Positions 1 to 6,705 of a stretch of 7,204 nucleotides of DNA are shown here, in pieces (the stretch's first letter is position 1; every line of letters starts with the position of its first letter). A program made the position numbers and the translations under genes. Source of the stretch: CAYONQ01 sp964405375 (GTDB taxonomy: Bacteria; Planctomycetota; Phycisphaerae; Sedimentisphaerales; Anaerobacaceae); contig CAYONQ010000105.1 in the NCBI GenBank assembly GCA_964405375.1, positions 1-7,204 of the forward strand, in the 5' to 3' direction. Below the pieces are notes generated by a model. The model made no database searches and had not been told where the DNA came from. It saw nothing but the letters and a program-made list of their open reading frames with translations.

Positions 1-49
<49 letters not shown>

Positions 50-65
50 ACGGAACCGCCTACAC

Positions 66-114
66 TATTTATTATTTACTATTTGATATTTATTATTGAT
101 TATTGATTATTTTC
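66..114. repeat. AT-rich heptanucleotide tandem array, 7 units
   Basis: Seven consecutive 7-bp units start at 66, 73, 80, 87, 94, 101 and 108: TATTTAT, TATTTAC, TATTTGA, TATTTAT, TATTGAT, TATTGAT, TATTTTC. All begin TATT and vary mainly in the last three bases. The array ends about 80 bp before the start of the aspartic-protease-like lipoprotein gene and lies in its likely promoter region. A short inverted repeat follows (AATAAT at 148-153, ATTATT at 160-165). Heptanucleotide arrays are known from cyanobacterial genomes (STRR repeats); the function here is unknown. Confidence 0.7.
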
Positions 115-194
115 TGCTGATTGCTCTCGGCGTCTTTTCCAATCGTCAATAATCAAAACATTATTCGTAATGTTCTCTCGGAGGGGGAGTTTCG

Positions 195-1274
195 ATGTGG
201 GGGAGGTTATTAGTTCTGCCGGTGGCTTTACTGCTGTCGGCGGGGTGCTCGATTTACCCTGTCAGCTATGCGCTGGTAAATACCGAACATCTCGAAAATA
301 AACCCGGTGTGCGCTTGATGGATCCGAACGATGTGGGCCATCCTATACAGATTGCGCAGCTTGACGATGGGACGGGGACAGGGTCGGAGGCGGCAGGTGG
401 GGTCGAACGGGGCAGTCACTGCCGGGTCAAATACCACGGGCTTTATAATACGGCAGGGTTTATGGTGGTCGAAGGAAAAATAGGAGAGAACAGGTATCCG
501 GTCGTATTAGATACGGGAGCGACACAAGCGGTCTTCGTTAAAGACATACACGTTCTCGATAATAACCTGGCGATTTGCCCGGCGGGGACGTACGATACGG
601 GATTAGCTGATTACGGTTTGGGATTCTGTTACGTTCCTCAATTGCAGATAGGACGGACGAGCTTGCTGGATTTGGCGGGTTTTTATTTAGAGCGGCGTAT
701 AGAGCTTCAGGTGTTTGGGGTGTCGATTGCGAAGGACGATTCCATTATTTTAGGGGTGCCTGCGCTGCGGCAGTTCAAATACGTTATGTTCGACAGCGTT
801 GGAAAAGAGGTCGAGTTTTCCGGCGATGAGCAGTTTCAGCCGGCTGAGGCGGAGCGATGGGAGCGGTACCCGTTTTTGATTGAAGAGGACTTTTACGGTA
901 ATGCGGTGCTTTTGGTAGAGATTGAGATTGCGGGCGAAAAAGTGCAGCTTCAGCTTGATACGGGCAGCGGAGAGGGACTAGCGATAGGCGAAGAGCTGTG
1001 GGAAAAGATGCGCACGAGGATACCGGATGTCCGGCTGAAGAGAGCCGTAGAGATGTATCCGTATATCGGCCAATTGCAATGCCGGCAGGGGACTATAAGG
1101 AAGCTCGAGTTAGGAGACAGGGCGGTAAAGAAGGCGAGCATATCGATTTTTCCCGACGACAGCCCGCTTGTAAGCGACTGTGCGGGGATGTTGGGGATGC
1201 AGTATTTTCGGGACACGGTGATGGTTCTGGATTTCGAGAGGGAGCTTATGTGGGTGAAGGGTTCACAAAGCTGA
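195..1274 (+). CDS. Lipoprotein with two retropepsin-like aspartyl protease lobes
   Basis: Predicted envelope lipoprotein of 359 residues with two aspartic-protease-like lobes. Residues 1-17 are a hydrophobic signal ending in the lipobox LSAGC, so Cys18 should be lipidated. Lobe 1 has VVLDTGAT (Asp106) and the later hydrophobic-Gly segment IILGVPAL (184-191). Lobe 2 has LQLDTGSG (Asp255) and GMLGMQYF (331-338), followed by a strand ending near residue 354. D-T-G plus a downstream hydrophobic-Gly element is the retropepsin/Asp_protease_2 pattern. Retropepsins usually act as dimers of single lobes, so two lobes in one chain could form a complete active site as in pepsin; that is inference. Five further Cys (76, 127, 144, 296, 329) could form disulfides. 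The ATG is fixed by a strong GGAGGGGGAG ribosome binding site at 180-189, just ahead of the signal peptide. Substrate unknown. I see no terminator before der. Confidence 0.8.
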   Translation: MWGRLLVLPVALLLSAGCSIYPVSYALVNTEHLENKPGVRLMDPNDVGHPIQIAQLDDGTGTGSEAAGGVERGSHCRVKYHGLYNTAGFMVVEGKIGENRYPVVLDTGATQAVFVKDIHVLDNNLAICPAGTYDTGLADYGLGFCYVPQLQIGRTSLLDLAGFYLERRIELQVFGVSIAKDDSIILGVPALRQFKYVMFDSVGKEVEFSGDEQFQPAEAERWERYPFLIEEDFYGNAVLLVEIEIAGEKVQLQLDTGSGEGLAIGEELWEKMRTRIPDVRLKRAVEMYPYIGQLQCRQGTIRKLELGDRAVKKASISIFPDDSPLVSDCAGMLGMQYFRDTVMVLDFERELMWVKGSQS

Positions 1275-1331
1275 TAGTGGCCGGCCAGTCACAATAAACA
1301 CTTCTGACAAAAAGCCGTGCTGCGAAGACAC

Positions 1332-1360
1332 TTCAAATCATCTGATTGTTCTGTTATAAT
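1332..1360 (+). promoter_or_regulatory. Sigma70-type promoter for der
   Basis: TTCAAA at 1332-1337 (4 of 6 against TTGACA) and a perfect TATAAT at 1355-1360 are separated by 17 bp. Transcription would start near 1367, giving a leader of about 40 nt before der. An inverted repeat, CTGATT at 1342-1347 and AATCAG at 1358-1363, overlaps the -10 box and could be an operator or chance. The rest of the 133-bp gap (1275-1407) holds only a 10-bp palindrome TGGCCGGCCA at 1278-1287 and no clear terminator. Confidence 0.6.
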
Positions 1361-1407
1361 CAGCATTTCTTATATTCTCGCTTAATTTTCAGTTTGAGGC
1401 GGAAGCT

Positions 1408-2727
1408 ATGGCGTTACCGATAGTAGCTATAATTGGTCGGCCTAACGTGGGCAAGAGCAGTCTGTTAAACGCACTAGCCGGCGAGATGATAAGTATCGTC
1501 GAGCCGACAGCCGGCGTTACGCGGGACCGTGTCAGCACGATTATCGAAAAAGACGGTCGATACTTCGAGTTAGTTGACACGGGCGGATACGGTATAGTCG
1601 ATTCTGACCATTTAGAAGAGCACGTCGAAGGGCAAATAAAAAAGGCGATTGAGTCGGCGAATCTCGTTGTGTTTATGGCAGATATTCGGGACGGGGTGGT
1701 GCCGTTAGACGGAAGAATAGCACAGCTTCTGCGCAGGGGCGGGCTTGAGGTTATCGGCGTTGCGAACAAGGCGGACAGTGCGAGGATGTTTCCGTCGGCG
1801 GGTGAATTTTCACGGCTCGGGTTCGGTGAGTTTTTGTGTGTATCGGTAAAGAACAATCTGAACAAGTCCGTATTGTTAGATAAAATCTTCGAGAAGATTG
1901 CCGATTTTGAATCGGCCCGGCCGGCGGAGCCGGTGATGAAGATAGCGATAATCGGCAAGCGCAACGCCGGTAAAAGCACATTAGTAAATGCGATGGCGGG
2001 CGCCGAGCGTGTTATTGTTAGCGAGACGCCCGGCACAACGAGGGACGCCGTGGATGTCCGGTTTGAAAAAGACGGTAAGACAATCGTTGTCATTGATACT
2101 GCAGGGGTACGAAAGAAAAGGAAGATAACGGACAGTATCGGGTTTTATAGTTACGTGCGTGTCACGCGGTCGATGCATCGGGCCGATGTTGTGCTGTTTC
2201 TGATTGACGCCACGGTGCCGGTTTCTCAAGTTGATAAGAAGCTGGCGAAGTTCATCGCTGAAGAATACAAAAGCTGCATATTAGTAATAAACAAGTGGGA
2301 CCTGGCGAAGGACACGACCGTTACCGGTGATTATGAAGGGTATTTGACAAAGATGCTGCCGGGTTTAAAATATGCACCGATAGCCTTTACGACGGCGACG
2401 GAGGCGAAGAACGTGCAGAGTGCACTGGATTTGGCGGCTGAGATTTTTAAGCAGGCGACAACGTGGATACCGACCGCTAAACTGAACAAGGCGTTTGAAG
2501 TGATAAAGCAGGAAGGCGGCGGTGCAACAAAGCGAGGCAAGGGCGGCTGGCTCAAGATTTACTATGTCACTCAAGTCGCCGTCAATCCTGTTACGATACT
2601 GATGTTTGTCAACCGGCCGGAACTATTTGAAGAGAATTATCATAGATTTATTGTGGGCCGATTGCGGGAGCTTTTGCCGACGGCGGAGGTGCCGATACGG
2701 CTGCTGACTCGGAAACATAGAGAATAA
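1408..2727 (+). CDS. der: Ribosome-associated GTPase Der (EngA)
   Basis: Essential double GTPase that promotes late maturation of the 50S ribosomal subunit in the cytoplasm. At 439 residues the length fits the family (about 436-490). First G domain: P-loop GRPNVGKS (10-17), DTGG (57-60), NKAD (120-123). Second G domain: P-loop GKRNAGKS (183-190), PGTTRD (208-213), DTAG followed by the basic VRKKRK stretch (230-239), NKWD (295-298). The C-terminal KH-like domain runs from about 350 to the end and includes FVNRPELFEENYHRF (400-414) and PIRLLTRK. The second P-loop departs slightly from the usual GRPNVGKS but keeps the essential Gly, Lys and Ser. The ATG is preceded by GAGGCGGAAG at 1396-1405. 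It has its own promoter upstream. It is followed closely by a MITE-like element that separates it from cstA. Identification is secure. Confidence 0.97.
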   Translation: MALPIVAIIGRPNVGKSSLLNALAGEMISIVEPTAGVTRDRVSTIIEKDGRYFELVDTGGYGIVDSDHLEEHVEGQIKKAIESANLVVFMADIRDGVVPLDGRIAQLLRRGGLEVIGVANKADSARMFPSAGEFSRLGFGEFLCVSVKNNLNKSVLLDKIFEKIADFESARPAEPVMKIAIIGKRNAGKSTLVNAMAGAERVIVSETPGTTRDAVDVRFEKDGKTIVVIDTAGVRKKRKITDSIGFYSYVRVTRSMHRADVVLFLIDATVPVSQVDKKLAKFIAEEYKSCILVINKWDLAKDTTVTGDYEGYLTKMLPGLKYAPIAFTTATEAKNVQSALDLAAEIFKQATTWIPTAKLNKAFEVIKQEGGGATKRGKGGWLKIYYVTQVAVNPVTILMFVNRPELFEENYHRFIVGRLRELLPTAEVPIRLLTRKHRE

Positions 2728-2734
2728 TAATATC
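2728..2734. repeat. Left target-site duplication, TAATATC
   Basis: The 7-bp sequence TAATATC lies immediately outside the left terminal inverted repeat at 2735 and begins directly after the der stop codon. An identical copy lies immediately outside the right terminus at 2920-2926. Perfect short direct repeats abutting inverted termini are what transposition leaves at its target. Confidence 0.75.
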
Positions 2735-2771
2735 CTCAAACTGACCGTCCCTGAGGGACGGTCAGTTTGAG
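2735..2771. repeat. Perfect 17-bp hairpin, 3-nt loop
   Basis: The arms 2735-2751 and 2755-2771 are perfectly complementary around the loop TGA. It starts 7 bp after the der stop codon and could act as an RNA-level terminator or 3'-end stabiliser for der. However, no T tract follows (the next bases are CGTCGTCCG), so classical Rho-independent termination is doubtful. It is built from two head-to-head copies of the transposon terminus, which suggests an origin by element rearrangement. Confidence 0.7.
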
Positions 2772-2837
2772 CGTCGTCCGTTGTTCGTGAATCGTATCTC
2801 GTTAGTTGACCCAGCCCCTACGAGGGGCGGGGTTGAG

Positions 2838-2870
2838 GCCGACTACGTCGGCAACTATTTTAACTTTTTA
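2838..2870 (+). terminator. Possible terminator: GC stem with T-rich tail
   Basis: GCCGAC (2838-2843), loop TAC, GTCGGC (2847-2852), then a T-rich stretch (2856-2869) interrupted by AAC. A stronger neighbouring stem, GCCCCT-ACG-AGGGGC (2814-2828), precedes it. The stem is only 6 bp and the T tract starts a few bases late, so the call is weak. It lies inside the MITE-like element; if active it would uncouple cstA from der transcription. Confidence 0.35.
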
Positions 2871-2919
2871 TACGATAAGCAATTAAACGAGTTGCGTATA
2901 TTAAATCGGTCAGTTTGAG

Positions 2920-2926
2920 TAATATC
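2920..2926. repeat. Right target-site duplication, TAATATC
   Basis: Identical to 2728-2734 and directly abuts the right terminal inverted repeat that ends at 2919. It lies 15 bp ahead of the cstA ribosome binding site AAGGAG (2941-2946). Confidence 0.75.
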
Positions 2927-2954
2927 CCGAATGCAAAAGTAAGGAGTTCGTCAG

Positions 2955-4619
2955 ATGGATTCTCTGTTGGTTGCGGGGGTTTCGGTTTTTTCGTTAGTTT
3001 TGGGGTATATCTTTTACGGCCGAAAGGTCAAGCAATGGATAGGGCTTGATGACAGCGAGGTTCCGCCGGCTGTGCAAATGACCGACGGGGTTGACTACGT
3101 ACCTGCGAGGCACTGGACGGTTCTGTTCGGTCATCACTTTGCCTCTATCGCGGGGGCCGCCCCCATAATAGGGCCTGTAATTGCGTGTTTGTACTTCGGC
3201 TGGCTGCCCGCTTTGATATGGATTGTGGTTGGAGGGATTTTTTTCGGGGCGGTGCACGACTTTATAGCGCTGGTTATGTCACTTAGAAACCAGGGCAAAT
3301 CCATCACAACGGTTACGGAGTCGGTAACAGGGAGGGTCAGCAGGGTAATTTTCAGCGCATTTGCGTTTTTGGCCTTGATTTTGATAGTTGCGGTGTTCGC
3401 AGCGGCTGCCGGCAAGACGCTGACGACCACGCCGGAGGTTGTGATACCCACGTTCGGTCTGATACTTGTAGCCCTGTTAGTCGGCATCTTGATGTATCGC
3501 GTCCGGCTGAGCGTACTTTTGTGCTCGGTAATAGGGGTGGTGCTGCTGTTTGGTCTGATTGTGGTGGGTTACTATTTTCCTATCGAGCTGGGTGTAAAGA
3601 ATCCCGAGCGTTGGTGGACGGTGATACTTTTGATTTACGGGATGATTGCGTCTATAACGCCGGTAACTATGCTGCTTCAGCCGAGGGACCATCTTTCGGG
3701 TGCGGTGTTGTATTTAGGTATGTTCTTCGGGTTTCTGGGTCTTGTGTTGACGCGGCCGCAAATGAAGGCCCCGGGGTTCATTGCTTTTACGGCGCCTATC
3801 GGCTGGCTGTGGCCGATGATGTTTGTAACGATTGCGTGCGGGGCGATTTCGGGATTTCACAGCTTAGTTGCGAGCGGGACGACATCGAAACAGCTTCCAC
3901 GGACTAAAGACGCCCGAGTCATCGGATACGGGGCGATGATAATGGAAAGTGCGCTTGCCGTTTTAGCTGTTATAGCGGTTTCGGCGGGGCTGTACTGGGT
4001 CAGCGCGCCTGAAGGCGGCGAAGGTCTTATATATCAGGAGCTTTTCAAAAAAGGCGGGTGGATTAAGGCGTTCGGGGTAGGTTACGGGCAGCTTACGAAG
4101 GTGTTTTTCGGCGGGCTGGGGACACTTATCGGTATAACTATGCTGAAGACATTTATTATGACGACTCTGGATTCTGCGACGAGGATTACCCGGTATCTGT
4201 GCAACGAGCTTTTCGGCGAGACGTTCGGGATAAGTTTTATGAAGAACAAATATGCGGCGGTCGGATTGACGGGCGTTCTGGCGGGGTGGCTTGCTCTCGG
4301 TAACTGGCGGGCCATCTGGCCCGTATTCGGCGCTGCGAACCAACTTATCGCCAGTGTTGTTCTTATTGTTGCAAGCGTGTATCTGCTGAGCCGTAACCGC
4401 AGGTATCTTTTCACAGCCATTCCGGCTGTTATAATGCTTACGACTACAATTGGAGCGCTGGTGTACGAGACATACGGGTTTGTTACCGCAGAGCGGCCCA
4501 ACATTCTGCTTGCGACAATATCGGTGGTGCTCATAATCCTTGCGGTTTTTCTTGCGTATATGGCGTTGGTGGCCGTGGTAAGGACGAGGCAGGCGATTGC
4601 CGGTGGGGCCGACAGTTGA
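2955..4619 (+). CDS. cstA: CstA-family carbon starvation protein / transporter
   Basis: Integral membrane transporter of the CstA family (Pfam CstA). Characterised E. coli members, CstA and BtsT, take up pyruvate and, for CstA, peptides; the substrate here is not shown by sequence. It has 554 residues, shorter than the roughly 700 of E. coli CstA but usual for the compact branch, with many hydrophobic helices throughout. Conserved blocks visible: DGVDYVP (44-50), FGHHFASIAGAAPIIGP (58-74), GAVHDF (98-103), LLQPRDHLS (240-248), SGFHSLVASGTTSKQL (299-314), DSATR (406-410) and WPVFGAANQLIA (455-466). The start is fixed by AAGGAG at 2941-2946, 8 nt ahead of the ATG. It probably once followed der closely; a MITE-like insertion now lies between them, and I see no convincing promoter of its own. 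It converges on ybbR with 16 bp between the stop codons and no strong terminator there. Confidence 0.93.
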   Translation: MDSLLVAGVSVFSLVLGYIFYGRKVKQWIGLDDSEVPPAVQMTDGVDYVPARHWTVLFGHHFASIAGAAPIIGPVIACLYFGWLPALIWIVVGGIFFGAVHDFIALVMSLRNQGKSITTVTESVTGRVSRVIFSAFAFLALILIVAVFAAAAGKTLTTTPEVVIPTFGLILVALLVGILMYRVRLSVLLCSVIGVVLLFGLIVVGYYFPIELGVKNPERWWTVILLIYGMIASITPVTMLLQPRDHLSGAVLYLGMFFGFLGLVLTRPQMKAPGFIAFTAPIGWLWPMMFVTIACGAISGFHSLVASGTTSKQLPRTKDARVIGYGAMIMESALAVLAVIAVSAGLYWVSAPEGGEGLIYQELFKKGGWIKAFGVGYGQLTKVFFGGLGTLIGITMLKTFIMTTLDSATRITRYLCNELFGETFGISFMKNKYAAVGLTGVLAGWLALGNWRAIWPVFGAANQLIASVVLIVASVYLLSRNRRYLFTAIPAVIMLTTTIGALVYETYGFVTAERPNILLATISVVLIILAVFLAYMALVAVVRTRQAIAGGADS

Positions 4620-4635
4620 AGCCGTAACAGTTTTT

Positions 4636-5721
4636 TTAAGGTGCTGTGGTCGGCGGGGCCTGAATGGTAGCCAGAGGCACGAGTTTAAATCGTGCTACGG
4701 CCGGCTGCTTGCTTAGCACAATCTCATCCCTGCGGACATATTCAGCGGGGAAATTGTAAATAAGCTCTTTCCTCAAGGGCTCTGCGGAGCCGTTATCCTT
4801 GTCACTGTCGTCGATTTCCAATATTACATGGTATCGCATATTCTCGTAGGCACGTTTGGCCTGCGGGGTGGCCCTGATGGCAATAGCGCTTATCACCTCA
4901 TTTAAGTTAGCCACCTCTACCTTGTATTTTCCCTGGAGGTTTGCGCTGAGGGAGAATCCCAGTATTGCGGTTGTTATAGTGTAATCGATGAGCTGGTTTT
5001 CTGCGGGAGGGGTCATAATTTTTACCGGCGTTGGAACCTCTCTGGTGACGCCGGCTGCCAGTTCGATATAGGGTGTTTTTTCTATAGCCGACAGCCTTGC
5101 CTGGCCGATTTCTCCGCGTGTCAATTGCACCTTTGCTGTGAGTTTTTCGCCTTCCCAATCTTCAGGCACAAGCATTCGGGCCTGCGATGGTTTCACGGTT
5201 GCGCCTTTTATCAGGTTTTGGCTTTCATCAACACATCTGATGTCGAGTGATTTTTCAACAAGCCGGACAACGTTGACGGTGATTTGCTTCGGCTCGCAGG
5301 ACTGCGCTGTAAGGCCGTGCTGTTGTATCTGGTCACTTTTTTTAAGGAACTCCAATACAGCCAAAGGGTGTTCGCCGGGGGTGTCCATTGCTTCGGTCTC
5401 AGGGTCCAAAAAGAATTCAAGCACAAGCGAGCCGTCCCGCAGTTTTCTTCTTATACTGTCAATCCTCGATGTCGGGCCTTTAAGTTTTATCTTCTCAATA
5501 GAAACGGACAATTTGTTATTGAAGCTCACCCATAGATTCGGGTTGGCGGACCTTGCCACGCTCATTGTGGCGGTGGGGACAGTGAATTCGTCTGTCTTTG
5601 CCAGGTCTGCCCAGACCCATATCAAGACGGTTATTGAGACAACGGCGAATATCTTACTGTATTTGGTCTTTTTTGCCGTTGCCATTACGTTTCGTATTCT
5701 GCGGGCTATGCTTTGATTCAC
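4636..5721 (-). CDS. ybbR: YbbR-like protein, probable CdaA regulator (CdaR)
   Basis: Membrane-anchored extracytoplasmic protein of 361 residues. Known YbbR/CdaR proteins bind and regulate the diadenylate cyclase CdaA. Here the gene follows cdaA with a 4-bp GTGA overlap, so translation is probably coupled. A basic N terminus is followed by one membrane helix (about 22-40, rich in I, V and W). A beta-rich outer part contains at least one recognisable YbbR-type unit (about 70-107, including IKLKGPTSRIDSI) and a weaker second one (about 157-190). The C terminus is Pro/Ala-rich (APPTTAP). The start is GTG at 5721, supported by the overlap and an AAGGG 7 nt upstream. An internal ATG at residue 13 lacks a ribosome binding site. 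The repeats are divergent, so the assignment leans partly on position. No glmM follows, unlike the Firmicutes cdaA-cdaR-glmM operon; the gene faces cstA instead. Confidence 0.8.
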   Translation of the reverse strand: MNQSIARRIRNVMATAKKTKYSKIFAVVSITVLIWVWADLAKTDEFTVPTATMSVARSANPNLWVSFNNKLSVSIEKIKLKGPTSRIDSIRRKLRDGSLVLEFFLDPETEAMDTPGEHPLAVLEFLKKSDQIQQHGLTAQSCEPKQITVNVVRLVEKSLDIRCVDESQNLIKGATVKPSQARMLVPEDWEGEKLTAKVQLTRGEIGQARLSAIEKTPYIELAAGVTREVPTPVKIMTPPAENQLIDYTITTAILGFSLSANLQGKYKVEVANLNEVISAIAIRATPQAKRAYENMRYHVILEIDDSDKDNGSAEPLRKELIYNFPAEYVRRDEIVLSKQPAVARFKLVPLATIQAPPTTAP

Positions 5722-6536
5722 GCGATACCCTTTACGCTTTTAAGGTGTCTCCTCAACTGTGATTCGGTTACGTTTCGTGTCAGTTTTCCGGCCTGTGCGA
5801 TTGAAACGATTCCGGTTTCCTCGCTTACCACCAAGCAGGTGGCGTCCGAGCCGGTGGTTACGCCCATAGCGGCGCGGTGTCGGGAGCCGAGTTCGGTGCC
5901 GGCATCTGCTGAGGTGTCTTTGTGGCGTTCGGTGATGCCGGCCTCAGCCAAAGGCAATTGCACTCTTGCGGCTACCAGCCGGTCATCTCGTATAATAACC
6001 GCCATATCGTGAAGGGCGGTACCGGGCTGGAAAATGGTCTTGAGCAGCTCGGTGGTAACCTTGGCATCGAGTCGGACGCCGGTTTCTATAAATTCTCCCA
6101 ATGCCACGCGGTTTTCAATAACGATAATAGCGCCGATTTTGGCGGCGGAAAGCTCGGTTGCAGCGGTAATTATTTCTTCTATGGTTCTTACCAACTGCTG
6201 TGACGAGCTTGTCAAAAAGCTGGCCCGTCCTATTCGTATAAGCGCTCTTCTGATTTCCGGCTGAAAGCCGGCGACGGCAATAATCAGAACGGCAATCAAG
6301 AATCCGTTATACAGGTATTGCAGCCGTTCGAAGGCGAACCGCCCGACGATTAGTTTTAAGATGAGAAAACCGGCGATGAGGATAAATATGACGCCGCGGA
6401 ACAATCTTTCTCCGCGAGTACCTTCGAGGAAGTCCACGGCCCAGTAAACCACTAGGCCGATAAGAATCAGTTCGATTGCAACAACCCACCAATCGTATCC
6501 TGCTATTCGGCTGAAGTAATCGATGAGTGTTTCCAT
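5718..6536 (-). CDS. cdaA: Diadenylate cyclase CdaA (c-di-AMP synthase)
   Basis: Membrane enzyme that condenses two ATP into cyclic-di-AMP, a second messenger for potassium/osmotic and envelope homeostasis. The 272 residues match the family's usual length. Three N-terminal transmembrane helices (about 15-37, 44-64, 73-91) precede the DisA_N/DAC domain (about 105-265). The RHR motif is intact in GSRHRAA (217-223), and SEETGIVSIA (238-247) fits the family. The other signature, normally D-G-A, is D-M-A here (LHDMAVII, 175-182; Met178 encoded by ATG). The loop between LPLAE (194-198) and ELGSRHR (215-221) looks about ten residues longer than in the Firmicutes enzymes I remember. The metal-binding Asp177 is kept, so activity is likely but unproven. 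The ATG has only a weak AGG about 10 nt upstream, within short repeats, and no clear promoter is seen in the 205-bp spacer. It may be co-transcribed with the upstream lipoprotein gene. Confidence 0.93.
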   Translation of the reverse strand: METLIDYFSRIAGYDWWVVAIELILIGLVVYWAVDFLEGTRGERLFRGVIFILIAGFLILKLIVGRFAFERLQYLYNGFLIAVLIIAVAGFQPEIRRALIRIGRASFLTSSSQQLVRTIEEIITAATELSAAKIGAIIVIENRVALGEFIETGVRLDAKVTTELLKTIFQPGTALHDMAVIIRDDRLVAARVQLPLAEAGITERHKDTSADAGTELGSRHRAAMGVTTGSDATCLVVSEETGIVSIAQAGKLTRNVTESQLRRHLKSVKGIA

Positions 6537-6538
6537 AT

Positions 6539-6565
6539 AAAGTGCCTAAAGTGTCTAAAGTTTTA
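6539..6565. repeat. 9-bp tandem repeat at the cdaA start
   Basis: Units AAAGTGCCT (6539-6547), AAAGTGTCT (6548-6556) and AAAGTTTTA (6557-6565) are in tandem, the first beginning 3 nt from the cdaA start codon. Related copies are AGTGCCTAAAGT at 6604-6615 and, inverted, ACACTTTACACTTTTT at 6715-6730. They occupy the cdaA ribosome binding region, where no good Shine-Dalgarno is visible. Confidence 0.6.
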
Positions 6566-6689
6566 CCCTGCTCTGCGAAGCCGCTATGCAGGGCGAAGAA
6601 GAGAGTGCCTAAAGTTTGGCTAACTTTCCACTTGTGCTACTCTGCGACCCTGCTCTGCGAAGCCCGCTACGCAGGGCGAAGAAGAGAGT
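6565..6689. repeat. Two copies of a 42/43-bp palindromic direct repeat
   Basis: Copy 1 is 6565-6606 and copy 2 is 6647-6689. They match throughout except for one extra C and one T-to-C change in copy 2. Each holds the inverted pair CCCTGC and GCAGGG (copy 1: 6566-6571 and 6588-6593). The 8-mer CTCTGCGA occurs in both copies and once more at 6640-6647. Between them lies a copy of the AGTGCCTAAAGT motif. The layout resembles REP/BIME-type intergenic repeats. No open reading frame covers the region convincingly. It lies between the small lipoprotein gene and cdaA. Confidence 0.7.
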
Positions 6690-6690
6690 A

Positions 6691-6705
6691 GCTTCGCTAC
6701 GAAGC
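6691..6705. repeat. Perfect 6-bp stem-loop GCTTCG-CTA-CGAAGC
   Basis: GCTTCG (6691-6696) and CGAAGC (6700-6705) enclose CTA. An overlapping alternative, GTAGC-TTC-GCTAC at 6688-6700, competes with it. Neither strand has a following T tract, so it is not a good terminator. It is part of the repeat-rich spacer upstream of cdaA. Confidence 0.5.

Larger units (their letters stand above)
2735..2919. mobile_element. MITE-like element, 185 bp, with 13-bp TIRs
   Basis: The ends are perfect 13-bp inverted repeats: CTCAAACTGACCG at 2735-2747 and CGGTCAGTTTGAG at 2907-2919. They are flanked by a 7-bp direct repeat (2728-2734 and 2920-2926). There is no coding capacity, as expected for a non-autonomous MITE mobilised in trans. 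A third copy of the terminus, inverted, lies inside at 2759-2771 and forms a 17-bp perfect hairpin with the left end. Inside are further stems: ATCGTAT (2791-2797) with ATACGAT (2870-2876), GCCCCT/AGGGGC (2814-2819/2823-2828) and GCCGAC/GTCGGC (2838-2843/2847-2852). As RNA or single-stranded DNA the element could fold almost end to end. The right terminus matches the sequence at 7154-7169 over 16 bp, pointing to a partner insertion sequence there. It fills most of the der-cstA gap. The family is not recognised. Confidence 0.78.

Noticed and set aside
1390..1398. CAGTTTGAG just before der, resembling the transposon terminus
   Set aside because: Only 9 bp match, with no partner terminus or target duplication; probably chance.
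1389..2093. 234-residue - strand frame opposite der
   Set aside because: Lies wholly opposite unmistakable GTPase motifs; low-complexity Ser/Thr/Pro-rich translation typical of an antisense shadow.
2795..2902. Own promoter for cstA
   Set aside because: Isolated boxes such as TTGACC at 2806 or TATATT at 2897 have no acceptable partner at 16-18 bp.
4082..4534. 150-residue - strand frame opposite cstA
   Set aside because: Antisense shadow of conserved CstA motifs, with no supporting ribosome binding site or domain.
4608..4660. Possible bidirectional terminator between cstA and ybbR
   Set aside because: GCCGACAG and a bulged GTCGGC pair only weakly around a long loop, and the T run lies inside the loop rather than after a stem.
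5138..5716. 192-residue + strand frame opposite ybbR
   Set aside because: Shadow of the - strand ybbR frame; Ser/Leu-rich composition, no recognisable domain, and the - strand frame has a membrane anchor and operon overlap with cdaA.
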